Assembly (NCBI GenBank): GCA_013180625.2
Contig: SNVD02016092.1
Span: 1,054,001 to 1,118,000, forward strand
Length of the DNA stretch: 64,000 nucleotides
Source: Boswellia sacra
Lineage: Eukaryota > Streptophyta > Magnoliopsida > Sapindales > Burseraceae
Reading direction: 5' to 3'
The notes under the pieces were generated by a model that saw only the letters and a list, made by a program, of their open reading frames with translations, ran no database searches and had not been told where the DNA came from. Shown piece by piece: positions 33,507-41,699 of this stretch. A program made the position numbers and the translations under genes. Position 1 is the stretch's first letter, and each line of letters opens with the position of its first letter.

Positions 33507-34055
33507 ATGGATACCATTCTCTCAAAATTGCACAAACATTTTCCCTCTCTTCCTCAAAATGATTTGCTTAAAATTTATAAAGCTTGTGCAGAAAGACTAA
33601 GGTTGTTGATGCGTAAGGGTATTCCTGCTGATTTAAGATGGTTAATTGAAGCCAAGGTTCGATTCTCTTGTGAGTTTTCAGATAATCTTGTTTCCCATAT
33701 GCCAGGTTTGGGAAAAAGCTCTTATGCCAAAAAGCGAAGAGCGAAAAGGTTACAAGTTTGTCCCAGATGTGCAAGATGGACTTGTAACCAGCGTTGCCGC
33801 TCCTTGGGATATTTGTCTAACAATCGAGAGGATAAACTACAGTTCATCAAGAATGGACTGAGTAAGGAGTCTTTGGATGATATCCGAACGACTCTTGAGA
33901 CGCATTCTTGTGGACTTGTGCAGCGTGAAATTTTTAATTTGTGGACACAATTTCGAGATGAGCAGGAACGCTATAGTCTTGGGAATCTGACTCAAAACGA
34001 CCCTGTTTGCCAGTTTATAAGAAAACTGGATGGGAAGCATATCCCCAACTCATAG
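33507..34055 (+). CDS. Unrecognised ORF (182 aa) between gag and LOG
   Basis: ATG at 33507 is chosen over an in-frame ATG at 33468 because it begins MDTILSKLHKHFPSL, a plausible amphipathic N-terminus; both are possible. I do not recognise the family. Visible features are a basic, helix-prone N-terminal half ('YKACAERLRLLMRKGI', 'LRWLIEAKVRF'), then a very basic 'KKRRAKR' and a compact cysteine cluster CX2CX4CX3C in 'CPRCARWTCNQRC'. A charged C-terminal half ends in 'QFIRKLDGK'. Pol domains are absent. It is uninterrupted, as are gag and LOG beside it. It could be a second captured host gene, a nucleic-acid-binding accessory protein of this element lineage, or an exon once linked to another gene. 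Confidence 0.65.
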   Translation: MDTILSKLHKHFPSLPQNDLLKIYKACAERLRLLMRKGIPADLRWLIEAKVRFSCEFSDNLVSHMPGLGKSSYAKKRRAKRLQVCPRCARWTCNQRCRSLGYLSNNREDKLQFIKNGLSKESLDDIRTTLETHSCGLVQREIFNLWTQFRDEQERYSLGNLTQNDPVCQFIRKLDGKHIPNS

Positions 34056-34371
34056 AAGGTGTTTAAGCCGTTTCTGGACGTAAAACCAGAGGAAGATGTG
34101 AGCCACAGTCACAACTACCTGTACATATGCATGCGTGCCATCATTTTTGAATTTTAATACCTCATAGCTGTCATTTTTGAATTTGTATCTTTTGTTTGAC
34201 TTATGGTGTCTTATTTCATCATCTTTTGACCTTTTTTTGCATTATTGTCAACTTTTTCAACAAACAATCGAGCTACCTAGATAGATATCATCATTAACAT
34301 ACCTTTTTGCACTCCATAAATACCACATGTCTTGTTCTCTTCTTCACACATAGTTAGAGAGTCACATAGAC
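34056..34371 (+). promoter_or_regulatory. Region upstream of LOG with TATA-like element
   Basis: It contains CATAAATA (34315-34322), 50 bases before the LOG ATG, followed by a C/T-rich leader. This spacing suits a plant core promoter with a short 5' UTR, so LOG may have kept part of its own promoter. Near 34145-34190 a 'CATTTTTGAATTT' word is duplicated. Function is inferred only. Confidence 0.4.
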
Positions 34372-35022
34372 ATGGAGGGAACTTCAAAACATCGAATCCA
34401 AAGGATATGTGTATTTTGTGGATCTCGACCAGGTAAAAGTGAAGAGTTCGTAGAAGTAGCGAATTATCTTGGTAGGCTACTGGCTGAAAGAAAGATTCAT
34501 GTGGTTTATGGGGGAGGTAGCCTCGGGTTAATGGGTTGTGTGTCAACAGCTGCACATGTAGGAGGTACTCAAGTTTTAGGAGTTATTCCTAAAGCTTTGG
34601 CTGTAGAAAGCATTGTTGGAAAAACGGTTGGGAAGGAGTTACAGGTCTCCTCTATGCATGAACGCATGGCACATATGCTCATCAATTCAGATGCCTTTAT
34701 TGCTTTACCAGGTGGCTTTGGCACTCTTGAAGAAATTTTTCAAATTGCCTCTTGGGCCCAACTGAATCTCCATCAAAAACCCATAGGTTTGTTGAATGTC
34801 AAAAATTTCTTTGATCCTTTGATAAGTTTTGTTGATGCAGCTGTGGAACAGAATTTTATCCCTCATTCAGCGAGAAAGATCCTTATTTCTGCCACTTCTG
34901 CTGGTGAGCTACTTGACAAATTACAAGAAGTTGAGTATGAACCTGACCCAGCTAGTACTCAAATTAATTGGGCAGGAGGGCAAAACAAAAAGTGCAAATT
35001 GGATCTGAATCTCCGTTTGTAA
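34372..35022 (+). CDS. LOG: LOG-type cytokinin riboside 5'-monophosphate phosphoribohydrolase, captured by retrotransposon
   Basis: 216 residues, the normal length for plant LONELY GUY proteins, which release active cytokinin bases from nucleotide precursors in one step in cytosol and nucleus. Residues 11-17 'RICVFCG' and 45-54 'VYGGGSLGLM' form the Rossmann-type nucleotide-binding start. Arg98 in 'MHERMAHM' and Glu121 in 'PGGFGTLEE' (113-121) are the family's catalytic signature. The usual Lys after Arg98 is Met99. 'WAQLNLHQKPIGLLNV' (128-143) is also typical. The C-terminus 'KLDLNLRL' fits an LxLxL (EAR-like) pattern not usual in LOGs. Plant LOG genes normally contain several introns; this one has none, which points to capture from spliced RNA. 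The frame is intact, on the element's sense strand, between unknown ORF and 3' LTR. Activity cannot be judged from sequence alone. Confidence 0.95.
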   Translation: MEGTSKHRIQRICVFCGSRPGKSEEFVEVANYLGRLLAERKIHVVYGGGSLGLMGCVSTAAHVGGTQVLGVIPKALAVESIVGKTVGKELQVSSMHERMAHMLINSDAFIALPGGFGTLEEIFQIASWAQLNLHQKPIGLLNVKNFFDPLISFVDAAVEQNFIPHSARKILISATSAGELLDKLQEVEYEPDPASTQINWAGGQNKKCKLDLNLRL

Positions 35023-36353
35023 TTTTTTTTCTTGTCCTTTATTTTATTTTATTTTATTTTTAGCATGTTATTTTATGAGTCTTTCAGGTCATCTCTCTTG
35101 AATAACAGAAGCTTCAGGTAATGTCTCCTATACTTTATCTCTCTACATTTAAACATTGAGGACAATGTTTCATTTGGTTGGGGGGGAAGGATAGTAGACA
35201 TAAGTGTGTCTTGAAATTTTATTTTTTCTTGCAAAAAAAAAAAAAAGCGAGTTAGTAATTAGATTCAGAGTGCGGTGTAAGGAGTTCAAATCCTCTTGAG
35301 ACGCATTCTGGGTCAGGAATGGCAGAGTAGGGAGGACCAGTTTGAACTCTTGAAACCCATTCTAACCAATTTGTCATTTTATTCTTGCATTTTTGAAGAC
35401 TTATTTGATATTATTTAGTCTTGATTTTTGAATTTTATAACAAGGAGGTCTTATTCATTTCACTTTGAATCATTCAAATCTATGAACTCTCACAACCTTG
35501 TCATTTAATAAATTGTGTGCTTATGTGCTCATTAAGCAAGTATCTATGAATCTTTCTTCACACACACACATACCTTGATGTATGATTGTGGGTGGCGAAA
35601 TGAAATATTGCAATATTTGAGTTCTTTTGTTTTGTTTAGGAAAACAACAAAAGGAAGGGGAAAGTTAAAAAAAAAATGAAAAAATGAAAAAAATGAAAAA
35701 TGAAAGAAAAAAAAAGAAAAAAGAGAGAAAGCAATGGTGGATAAGTTTGGTCTTGTAGCCTCCTTAATTCGAGCAATTAAGCCGAGGGGTGCCTCAACAC
35801 CTAATACCCTAAGACCAACTGGTTTGGGAGCTATTGGCCCAAAGCTCGCTACATGGATTAATGAGAAAGCTTAATGGGATTGAACATTGCACTATCCACA
35901 AGTTTCTAAGCAAAAATAAAGCATCGGCAACCCGAGTCGTTAAGCTCGTAGGGGTGTCTTAACACCTAATGCCCTAAGGCCAACTGGTCTGGGAGTCATT
36001 AGCCTAAGGCTCGCTACATGGGTTAAAGATGCATTCTTTCAAAAAAAAAAAAAAGAAAAAAATGTATAAAATGAATGAATATCCCCTACCTAAGGTTGTT
36101 AGCCTTAACAAATACTAGAACCGATATGGCTTATTTCTAATAAGCCCCATAGTCATGTGTCAACTGAGCACAAAAGAAGGTGTGTGGATATCTTGACTGA
36201 AGGGTACATGAGTCATTTAAAAAAAAAATCAGTTGAGAGTTTGTTTATTTGGATAAAATCAAGGAGAGTGCAATAATGACCACCTTGGATGTAAAATTCT
36301 ATAAATCACTTCTAAATAATAACGCTTTAATTGCTAGGGACTAGCAATAAGCT
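35023..36353 (+). other. 3' untranslated internal region of the LOG-bearing element
   Basis: It holds TTTTA repeats after the LOG stop, then 'ACATTGAGGACAATGTTTCA' with a G-run (35150-35190), a sequence typical of the region after pol in Athila-like elements. A/GAAA tracts follow, then two imperfect copies of a roughly 190-base block with 'CACCTAATRCCCTAAGRCCAACTGG' halves (35745-35880 and 35930-36030). No further ORF of note. Confidence 0.75.
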
Positions 36354-36365
36354 AGTTGGGGGGTG
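36354..36365 (+). other. Polypurine-type tract before 3' LTR
   Basis: A short purine-rich TTGGGGGGTG stretch directly before TGATGAAC. Another G-run at 35180-35190 could be a second PPT. Confidence 0.65.
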
Positions 36366-37893
36366 TGATGAACACTTAAATATGCATGTTTAATAAGAGT
36401 TTAGTTCATCATATTGCATTAATAGTGTCATTAAATTCCTTAACTTAAGCATATTTGTAGCATTTGCATCTTTGGAATTAATTTCTCTTAATTTTGGTTT
36501 CGTTACAGGTTCGGTAAAATGGGCATAACACTCTATTTATAGATCATAATGGTGCAATTATTAATGTTTTGGAAAGCTGATTTAATTGTCTACAAGATTG
36601 CATTTCACAAGAATCATCAAATTCGGGCTCTTAGTGGACCAAAATTGGGCTTGAAGTGAACCCATCTACAGTCTCGGCCCAGTCTGACCAGGCCTCAGTA
36701 TTTGGACCGTATCTCTCAAAATACGTATCCAAATTGTACAAATCAATATGTTCTAGAAAGCTGAGAGAAATATCTATAACTTTCATGAAGACATATGATT
36801 AAAATTCTCAGCATTTCAATGTCAAAATTGATGGTCAAAGTCGGTGCCTAATTATCTCAATTGTCAAAGATATTTACAACTAATATTTGACAATTATGCC
36901 CTTGTAATTTGACAAGTTTGCCCCTGGATGTATCTATAAATAGAGGTGCCTTGTGACCCATTGGGCATCTTGGCCTTGGCTGGAACATTTTGGCTTTGGC
37001 TAGGATCTTGTATTGTGTTTTGTGTGTTTATGTTATTAATGAATTTCCTTTTTCTTGCATTTTATTTTCTTTCTATTATAATGTTCTTCTAATTTCTCTT
37101 TTGCTAAGGTGAAAGGGTGAAACCCTTGATATGAGAATAAGGATTCTCTAATCCTTAATATGTGCTTAATAATCTTAATCTTATAATGTTTATTCAATAT
37201 GATTTATATTTAATTTCTTAATCAATCTTGACACCACTCGTAAAGTGGAGGTCTTGATCCATTGTCGACAATCCTTGGCACATCAAATGCTTGGATCCTT
37301 TCTAGATGATGTATGGTTCTTCCTTACCGACACGAATCTAGTTAGGAACCTTGATTTGTTGTAGACATATGGTGATTGGCACATTGGATGCTTGAACCCA
37401 TTTACAAGAAGTGGTATAAATATTGGTAATGAAACAAATATAATTCATATAACTAAAATGGGTTAATTATCCTTATTTGAAATATCAAGGGCGGATCCCC
37501 TAACCTTAGCCTTCATTGTTATTGTGTCAATTCCTCTTGTATTTTAATTATTCTATTGTTTATGAACTTTTTATTTTATTTACTATGGCAGGTTCTACCA
37601 CCTTATGAAATTGTTCTTTAATTTACTATGGTTGGTTATACCACCTATTTCCATGGATGGTTTTACCTCCTCTTGCTTTTTGTTTTATATTTGAATGGTC
37701 GGTAATACCACCTACCATCTTACATACTTGTTGATATTATCATGTCACCTCTTTGAATCATCCATATCACATTTGTTTAGCTTATAATTTGTAACGCTTA
37801 AATTCCCTTCCTCGTGGATCGACCCCGGTCTCACCGGGTTTTATTACTTCGACACTCCTATACTTGGGAGACAATCCTTTTTCGGATGTGTCA
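36366..37893 (+). mobile_element. 3' LTR of the LOG-bearing element
   Basis: 1,528 bases, TGATGAACAC...GATGTGTCA, near-identical to 29681-31207. TATAAATA is at 36935-36942. It is followed by the CTAGA duplication and then pol of copy B. Confidence 0.96.
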
Positions 37894-38560
37894 CTAGACT
37901 ACTTTTATAACCTTCTTACCAACTATAAACCTAGTAGCTTCCCTAAGGTGACTCTAAAAGCGCACTTCTTCAGATTCAGTTGTAGCTTATACTTCTTCAC
38001 CCCTTTTAGGAACCGATTTAGAGCTTCAAAATGGCCATCTCGAGTTTTGGTTTTCACCATCATGTTATCTATATAAACTTTTATCTCTTTATGTATCACT
38101 TCATGAAATAGTGTCATCACCATTCGTTGGTAGGTCGCCTCTAAACTCTTCAACCTGAAAGGCATCACATTGTAATAGTAGGTTCCCCACTCCATAATGA
38201 AGGCCATTTTCATATTGTTTTTATTGGCCATCATTATCAAATTGTAATCAGAAAATCCATCTACAAATGAGAACATCACACTGGCGATAACGTTGTCTAC
38301 TAATACATCAGTATGAGGCAAAGGAAAGTCATCATTCGATGAGACCTTGCTCAAGTCTTGATAATCAACACTTATTTGATCCTTTCATCCTTCTTTGGAA
38401 CTGGCACGATGTTGGCTAACCATTTCGAATACTTCACGACTTCTAGAAACTTAGCATCAATCTACTTGGAAACTTCTTCCTTGATTTTCTAAGCCCATTT
38501 TGGTCTCAACTTCCTTAACTTCTCTACGGATATGTTGAAATCGTGTGCTCAGCAGTATTT
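37894..38560 (-). pseudogene. Reverse transcriptase, copy B
   Basis: The minus strand from 38560 has broken RT entry blocks. From 38354 it is open: 'SNDDFPLPHTDVLVDN', 'VMFSFVDGFSDYNLI' (first catalytic Asp block), 'YYYNVMPFRLKSLEATYQR' and 'VIHKEIKVYIDNMMVKTKT'. The catalytic box reads YIDN where YVDD is expected. It continues with 'GHFEALNRFLKGVKKYKL' and 'NLKKCAF'. At 37898 it meets the LOG-bearing element; the tether continues at 29675. Several upstream stops and the altered box mean no active enzyme. Confidence 0.9.
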
Positions 38561-39118
38561 CTATCAATTCTAAGCATGTCATCATAGGACCAGGCGAAGA
38601 CTTCTTCATGTTCCTTAAATAAATTTTCAAATCTCTCTCTCTTTAGGAGTTTTATCAAGTGCAATGCATATTTTCTTCATTTTTTCAATTGTAGCAAGAT
38701 TAATGTCATGGGTTTGATTGGTATGGATATCAAATATGCTAGTGAAATGCAAATTATCATACATAATGCCATTAGGATAAACATCAAATAGGTGAGCAAA
38801 ATTATTCTTTATTGCATTGAGTTTTGAAACATATACAATATCTTCTTTTCAAAGAAGTCAGGAACAAATACACCCTCATAGTAGACATCCTTGATCCCTT
38901 CTTCGATAAAGGTAGCAAGGTTGACAGACGGGTCCATTGGCGGCTCTGGAAGATTTTCTTCCTTGATTGTCGTCTTTTTAGTCTCCTTAGCTAGGTCATA
39001 TCCCTGGAGTATGTCCTTGAAAATCTCGAATCTGGGCTCCGACACTTCCTTGTAAACCCATGGTTTAGTAACTCCCACATGCTTTGTATCTTGAGCTTTG
39101 ACAACTTGTTTAACCCTC
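38561..39118 (-). pseudogene. Spacer polyprotein between G-patch and RT, copy B
   Basis: The minus strand encodes 'VNLATFIEEGIKDVYYEGVF' and flanking charged sequence (39078-38809), also present in copy G (61886-62224) as 'VDLAAFIEEGIKIVYYEDVF'. This is an unnamed conserved linker of this pol lineage. The two copies support a real coding region. Stops are present near 38800. Confidence 0.75.
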
Positions 39119-39930
39119 CCTTCATAGGCTCAAAGTCTCCTCATCTTCTTCGGACATATAACCCAACCCTCTTTTAGAAGTTTGGCCTTTAAAATCTAGA
39201 AGAGATGGCAAACCACTTCCATTCTTCCCAAGCCCAATTCCTAGCAAGTATCCTTGTTTCTTTATTATTCTAGCTACAATTGGGCTGACTTCATCTATCA
39301 TGGCTATATGGAAGCCTCCCACGTAAGGTATCTCTCCAGCCTTCACACTTAAAGCAACAAGTGTAATGGTGGAGACAACATGAATGGTCATAATCTTCCC
39401 ATCTATATTGAATCAGATCTTCTGATACGAAGTATAAGGAACTTCACCAAGCAGATGGAGCCATGCCCTGCCTAATAAAGCAGCAAACGTAACTGAATGT
39501 CAAGGACTATAAACTAAGTCATCACTTCAGTAGGTCAAGTCTTCACTAACACCTTGAAATCCCAATAGCACTTCTTTTCGAGTCATCATAGTCCTTGATC
39601 ACCATCTCACAAGGCTCAAGTTCATCTTCACTAACTCCATACTTGTGCAATATCTTCCTAGGCACAATATTGATGGCAGATCAATCATTCAGCATGATAC
39701 AAGGAGACGTCTTTCCACTAATAGTTGTAGTGATAAATAGTGGCTCGTTGTATATTCTTCCTTGAAAAGCTAAATCATCATCAATTAAGGTGATCACACC
39801 CTTCTCATTCACCCCATTGGGTTCCCTTTCGATCACAGTAGTCAACATCTCATTTTGAATGGTAGCCATTGATATCTCCACCTCTGCTAAAGCTTCACCG
39901 TGGCTTGTCTATACTTTTGGGAAGAGATCA
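39119..39930 (-). pseudogene. Aspartic protease and G-patch segment, copy B
   Basis: The minus strand at 39881-39480 contains a retropepsin-like segment: 'FITTTISGKTSPCIMLND' leads to the active-site position, where the expected D-x-G-S-A is N-D-stop-S-A, followed by 'INIVPRKILHKYG'. From 39391 to 39122 there is a G-patch-like block: 'IIKKQGYLLGIGLGKN' and 'KRGLGYMSEEDE'. Protease followed by G-patch before RT is characteristic of Tat/Ogre-type elements. The stop in the active site (TGA for GGA or similar) inactivates it. Confidence 0.8.
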
Positions 39931-41146
39931 ACAAGTCCTAAATGCTAGCATTTGTTTGAGGTTTCTTTAATTGTTTCATGACTTGGTCTTCTTCTTCTTT
40001 CACTTCTTCCTTGGTAATTTCTTTGCCCTTCTCAATAGTCTTCTCTTTCTCGATTGATTTTTCCTTTTCCTTCTCATGGTAAAATTTACCACTCCTTGTC
40101 ACTTCTTTTACATTCTTATTCTCCCCCTTAAGTGCTTCTCCTTTAACTCTCACTTCCTCTTCCTCAACATTATTAAAGTTAGCCTAAAAGTTTAGAAGGG
40201 TTTTGACTTTAGGAATGTCATCCCATATTCCCGTAACTCTTACTTCTTTGCACCTTCTACATAAGCTCTCTCCTCTCATAAGGCTCTCACCATGCATCCC
40301 CTTCCTAACTTTGCTACCCTTCTTCACCTTAAGTCTTCTAGCTAGTGGGCCTCTTCTAACCCCTTTGCTAGCCATCCACTTCTTGGCAAAGGCATTTGAT
40401 GGTGTTGACTTCTTCTTGGCGAATGCCACTTTATCTTCCATCTTAACCTCTTCTTCAACTACTTTCTGTTGTTCTTCTCCCTCATGGTCACTAAGGCATC
40501 CTAATTCAAGCTTTAGGCTTTGCTTGACTCTCTTTACTATAATGTTGGTCCATTCACCTTTCTTGGTAAAAATTTGGGATACCAAAGGGATAGGCTCTTC
40601 TTCCATCCTTTTGACGATCTCCTTAGGCTTATCAACCTTGGGCTTCTTTTTTGTGGTCACCTTTCCACTGGACCCTTCTTGTTAGTTAAGCTTCGACTTC
40701 TCCCTTCTCTTGGCTCTCTAGGCCTTGCTAGATCTACTATGTTCAAAAGAATTCGTGACTTGCTCCTCAGTCAAGCTTGACCTATCATGTTGGTTCATGG
40801 TGGAAGTATCTGATTGTACTTGGGTAATGGAACACTTCTTGTATTAGGTTTTTTCATCTTTAGATCGAGAATTTGACCTATTTATCAAGTCTTGAATCTC
40901 ATGGCAAAGACTAGTGCAATTGTCAATCTTGTAATTGATCACTTGGTGGAATTCACACTTCTTATGATAACTCCAATTCTTTGGCAATGGATTTCGAAGC
41001 TCTCTCAGTGGTAATAGCTGTGAGATTCCTGCAAGATCCCTTCGACTCTTAATCTTGCAAAGATCTTCGATAATAGTCTTTCAAAATGACTAAACTTCCT
41101 TTGTTGGGCTACCGCTTTCACCTCGACATTCTTCTTGCTAAACCCA
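39931..41146 (-). pseudogene. Gag C-terminus and charged linker, copy B
   Basis: The minus strand from 41146 encodes the end of gag: a Lys/Arg-rich segment starting 'SKKNVEVKAVAQQRKF', then 'PLPKNWSYHKKCEFHQV' and 'DNCTSLCHEIQDLI', a Cys/His-containing knuckle-like motif. A long basic/acidic linker follows ('KVDKPKEIVKRMEEEP', 'EVTRSGKFYHEKEKEK') up to the protease. Copy G matches at 61395-61890. The gag N-terminus is not seen because a CACTA element begins at 41147. The plus-strand ORF across 40203-40685 is the shadow of this linker. Confidence 0.75.
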
Positions 41147-41699
41147 CACTACAAGAAAAATGGAAATAGATGACTGACACTTTATGATAAACATCATTAT
41201 ATCAAAAAAAGATGACAAAGTTCTGATAATTATGATCTATCATAAAATTAATGATGTACATATGATATATTTTTTGTCTACCAAGACTTTATGATAGAAT
41301 AGTGATAGAAATTAACTCTATCAAAAACTTTGTGACAGAAATTTATTATTGACCATGTTTGACCAATTTTGAAATTAATATTTTATTAATTAAAATTAAA
41401 AAAAACATTTTTTGGTCAAATAATTTTTTTTTTTAAATATGCAATATGGAACGGTGCATTTGAACCTCAATACAACAAAACCCAGAATTTTTTTGAGTCC
41501 CCAAACTCATCATCCAAACACTCGATCAACATTACTCCCTCTCTCATCCCAACGTCCTTGCCGCCGTTCAATGTCGTCCTCACTATCATTCAACTAACAC
41601 TTAACCACACTACAAATAAACCCAATTTTTTCTAAAGCCATTTGAGGTGGCTTTTAAAGTCGATTGGCTATCCCTATCACTCGCATGCACCTATGCTCT
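41147..41699 (+). mobile_element. CACTA (En/Spm-type) 5' end, element 1
   Basis: CACTACAAGAAAA at 41147 matches the classic En/Spm terminal inverted repeat and interrupts the gag of copy B. About 250 bases of subterminal repeats follow with TATGATAGA/TCTATCA words in both orientations, the usual transposase-binding array. No right terminus ('TTTTCTTGTAGTG') is found in the window. It is interrupted at 41700. Confidence 0.8.

Larger units (their letters stand above)
29681..37893 (+). mobile_element. Young non-autonomous LTR retrotransposon carrying gag, an unknown ORF and LOG
   Basis: 8,213 bases bounded by perfect CTAGA duplications (29676-29680, 37894-37898). 5' LTR 29681-31207, PBS 31214-31231, gag 31465-33336, unknown ORF 33507-34055, LOG 34372-35022, a 3' untranslated part with Athila-type GAGGACAATG sequence, PPT, and 3' LTR 36366-37893. 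There is no protease, RT, RNase H or integrase, so mobility would depend on enzymes from a related autonomous Athila-like element. By eye the LTRs differ at about two dozen positions over 1,527 bases (about 98.4% identity), so the insertion is young compared with its surroundings. It sits in pol of copy B. Confidence 0.95.
5777..41146 (-). mobile_element. Family T copy B, full-length but decayed and interrupted
   Basis: Along the minus strand, pieces appear in genome order: gag C-terminus and linker (41146-39931), protease and G-patch (39930-39119), RT (38560-37894), RNase H (29675-28641), integrase (28640-27948, 26149-25907, 11770-11343), antisense extra genes (8110-11290, plus strand), PPT (7844-7858) and 3' LTR (7843-5777). 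The gaps are younger insertions: element C (11771-25906), a solo LTR (26150-27947) and the LOG-bearing element (29681-37893). A CACTA end truncates it at 41147. Reading frames resume across each insertion, which is the main evidence that these dispersed pieces are one element. Stop codons are frequent throughout. Confidence 0.75.

Noticed and set aside
34372..35022. LOG as an ordinary host gene that happens to lie near repeats
   Set aside because: It lies between the PBS and 3' LTR of a single element with perfect target duplication and near-identical LTRs, and it lacks the introns usual for the family.
37864..38076. Plus-strand ORF crossing the end of the 3' LTR
   Set aside because: It starts in the LTR, crosses the target duplication and is antisense to RT.
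40203..40685. 160-codon plus-strand ORF
   Set aside because: It is the reverse complement of the gag-protease linker of copy B, which is conserved in copy G on the coding strand.
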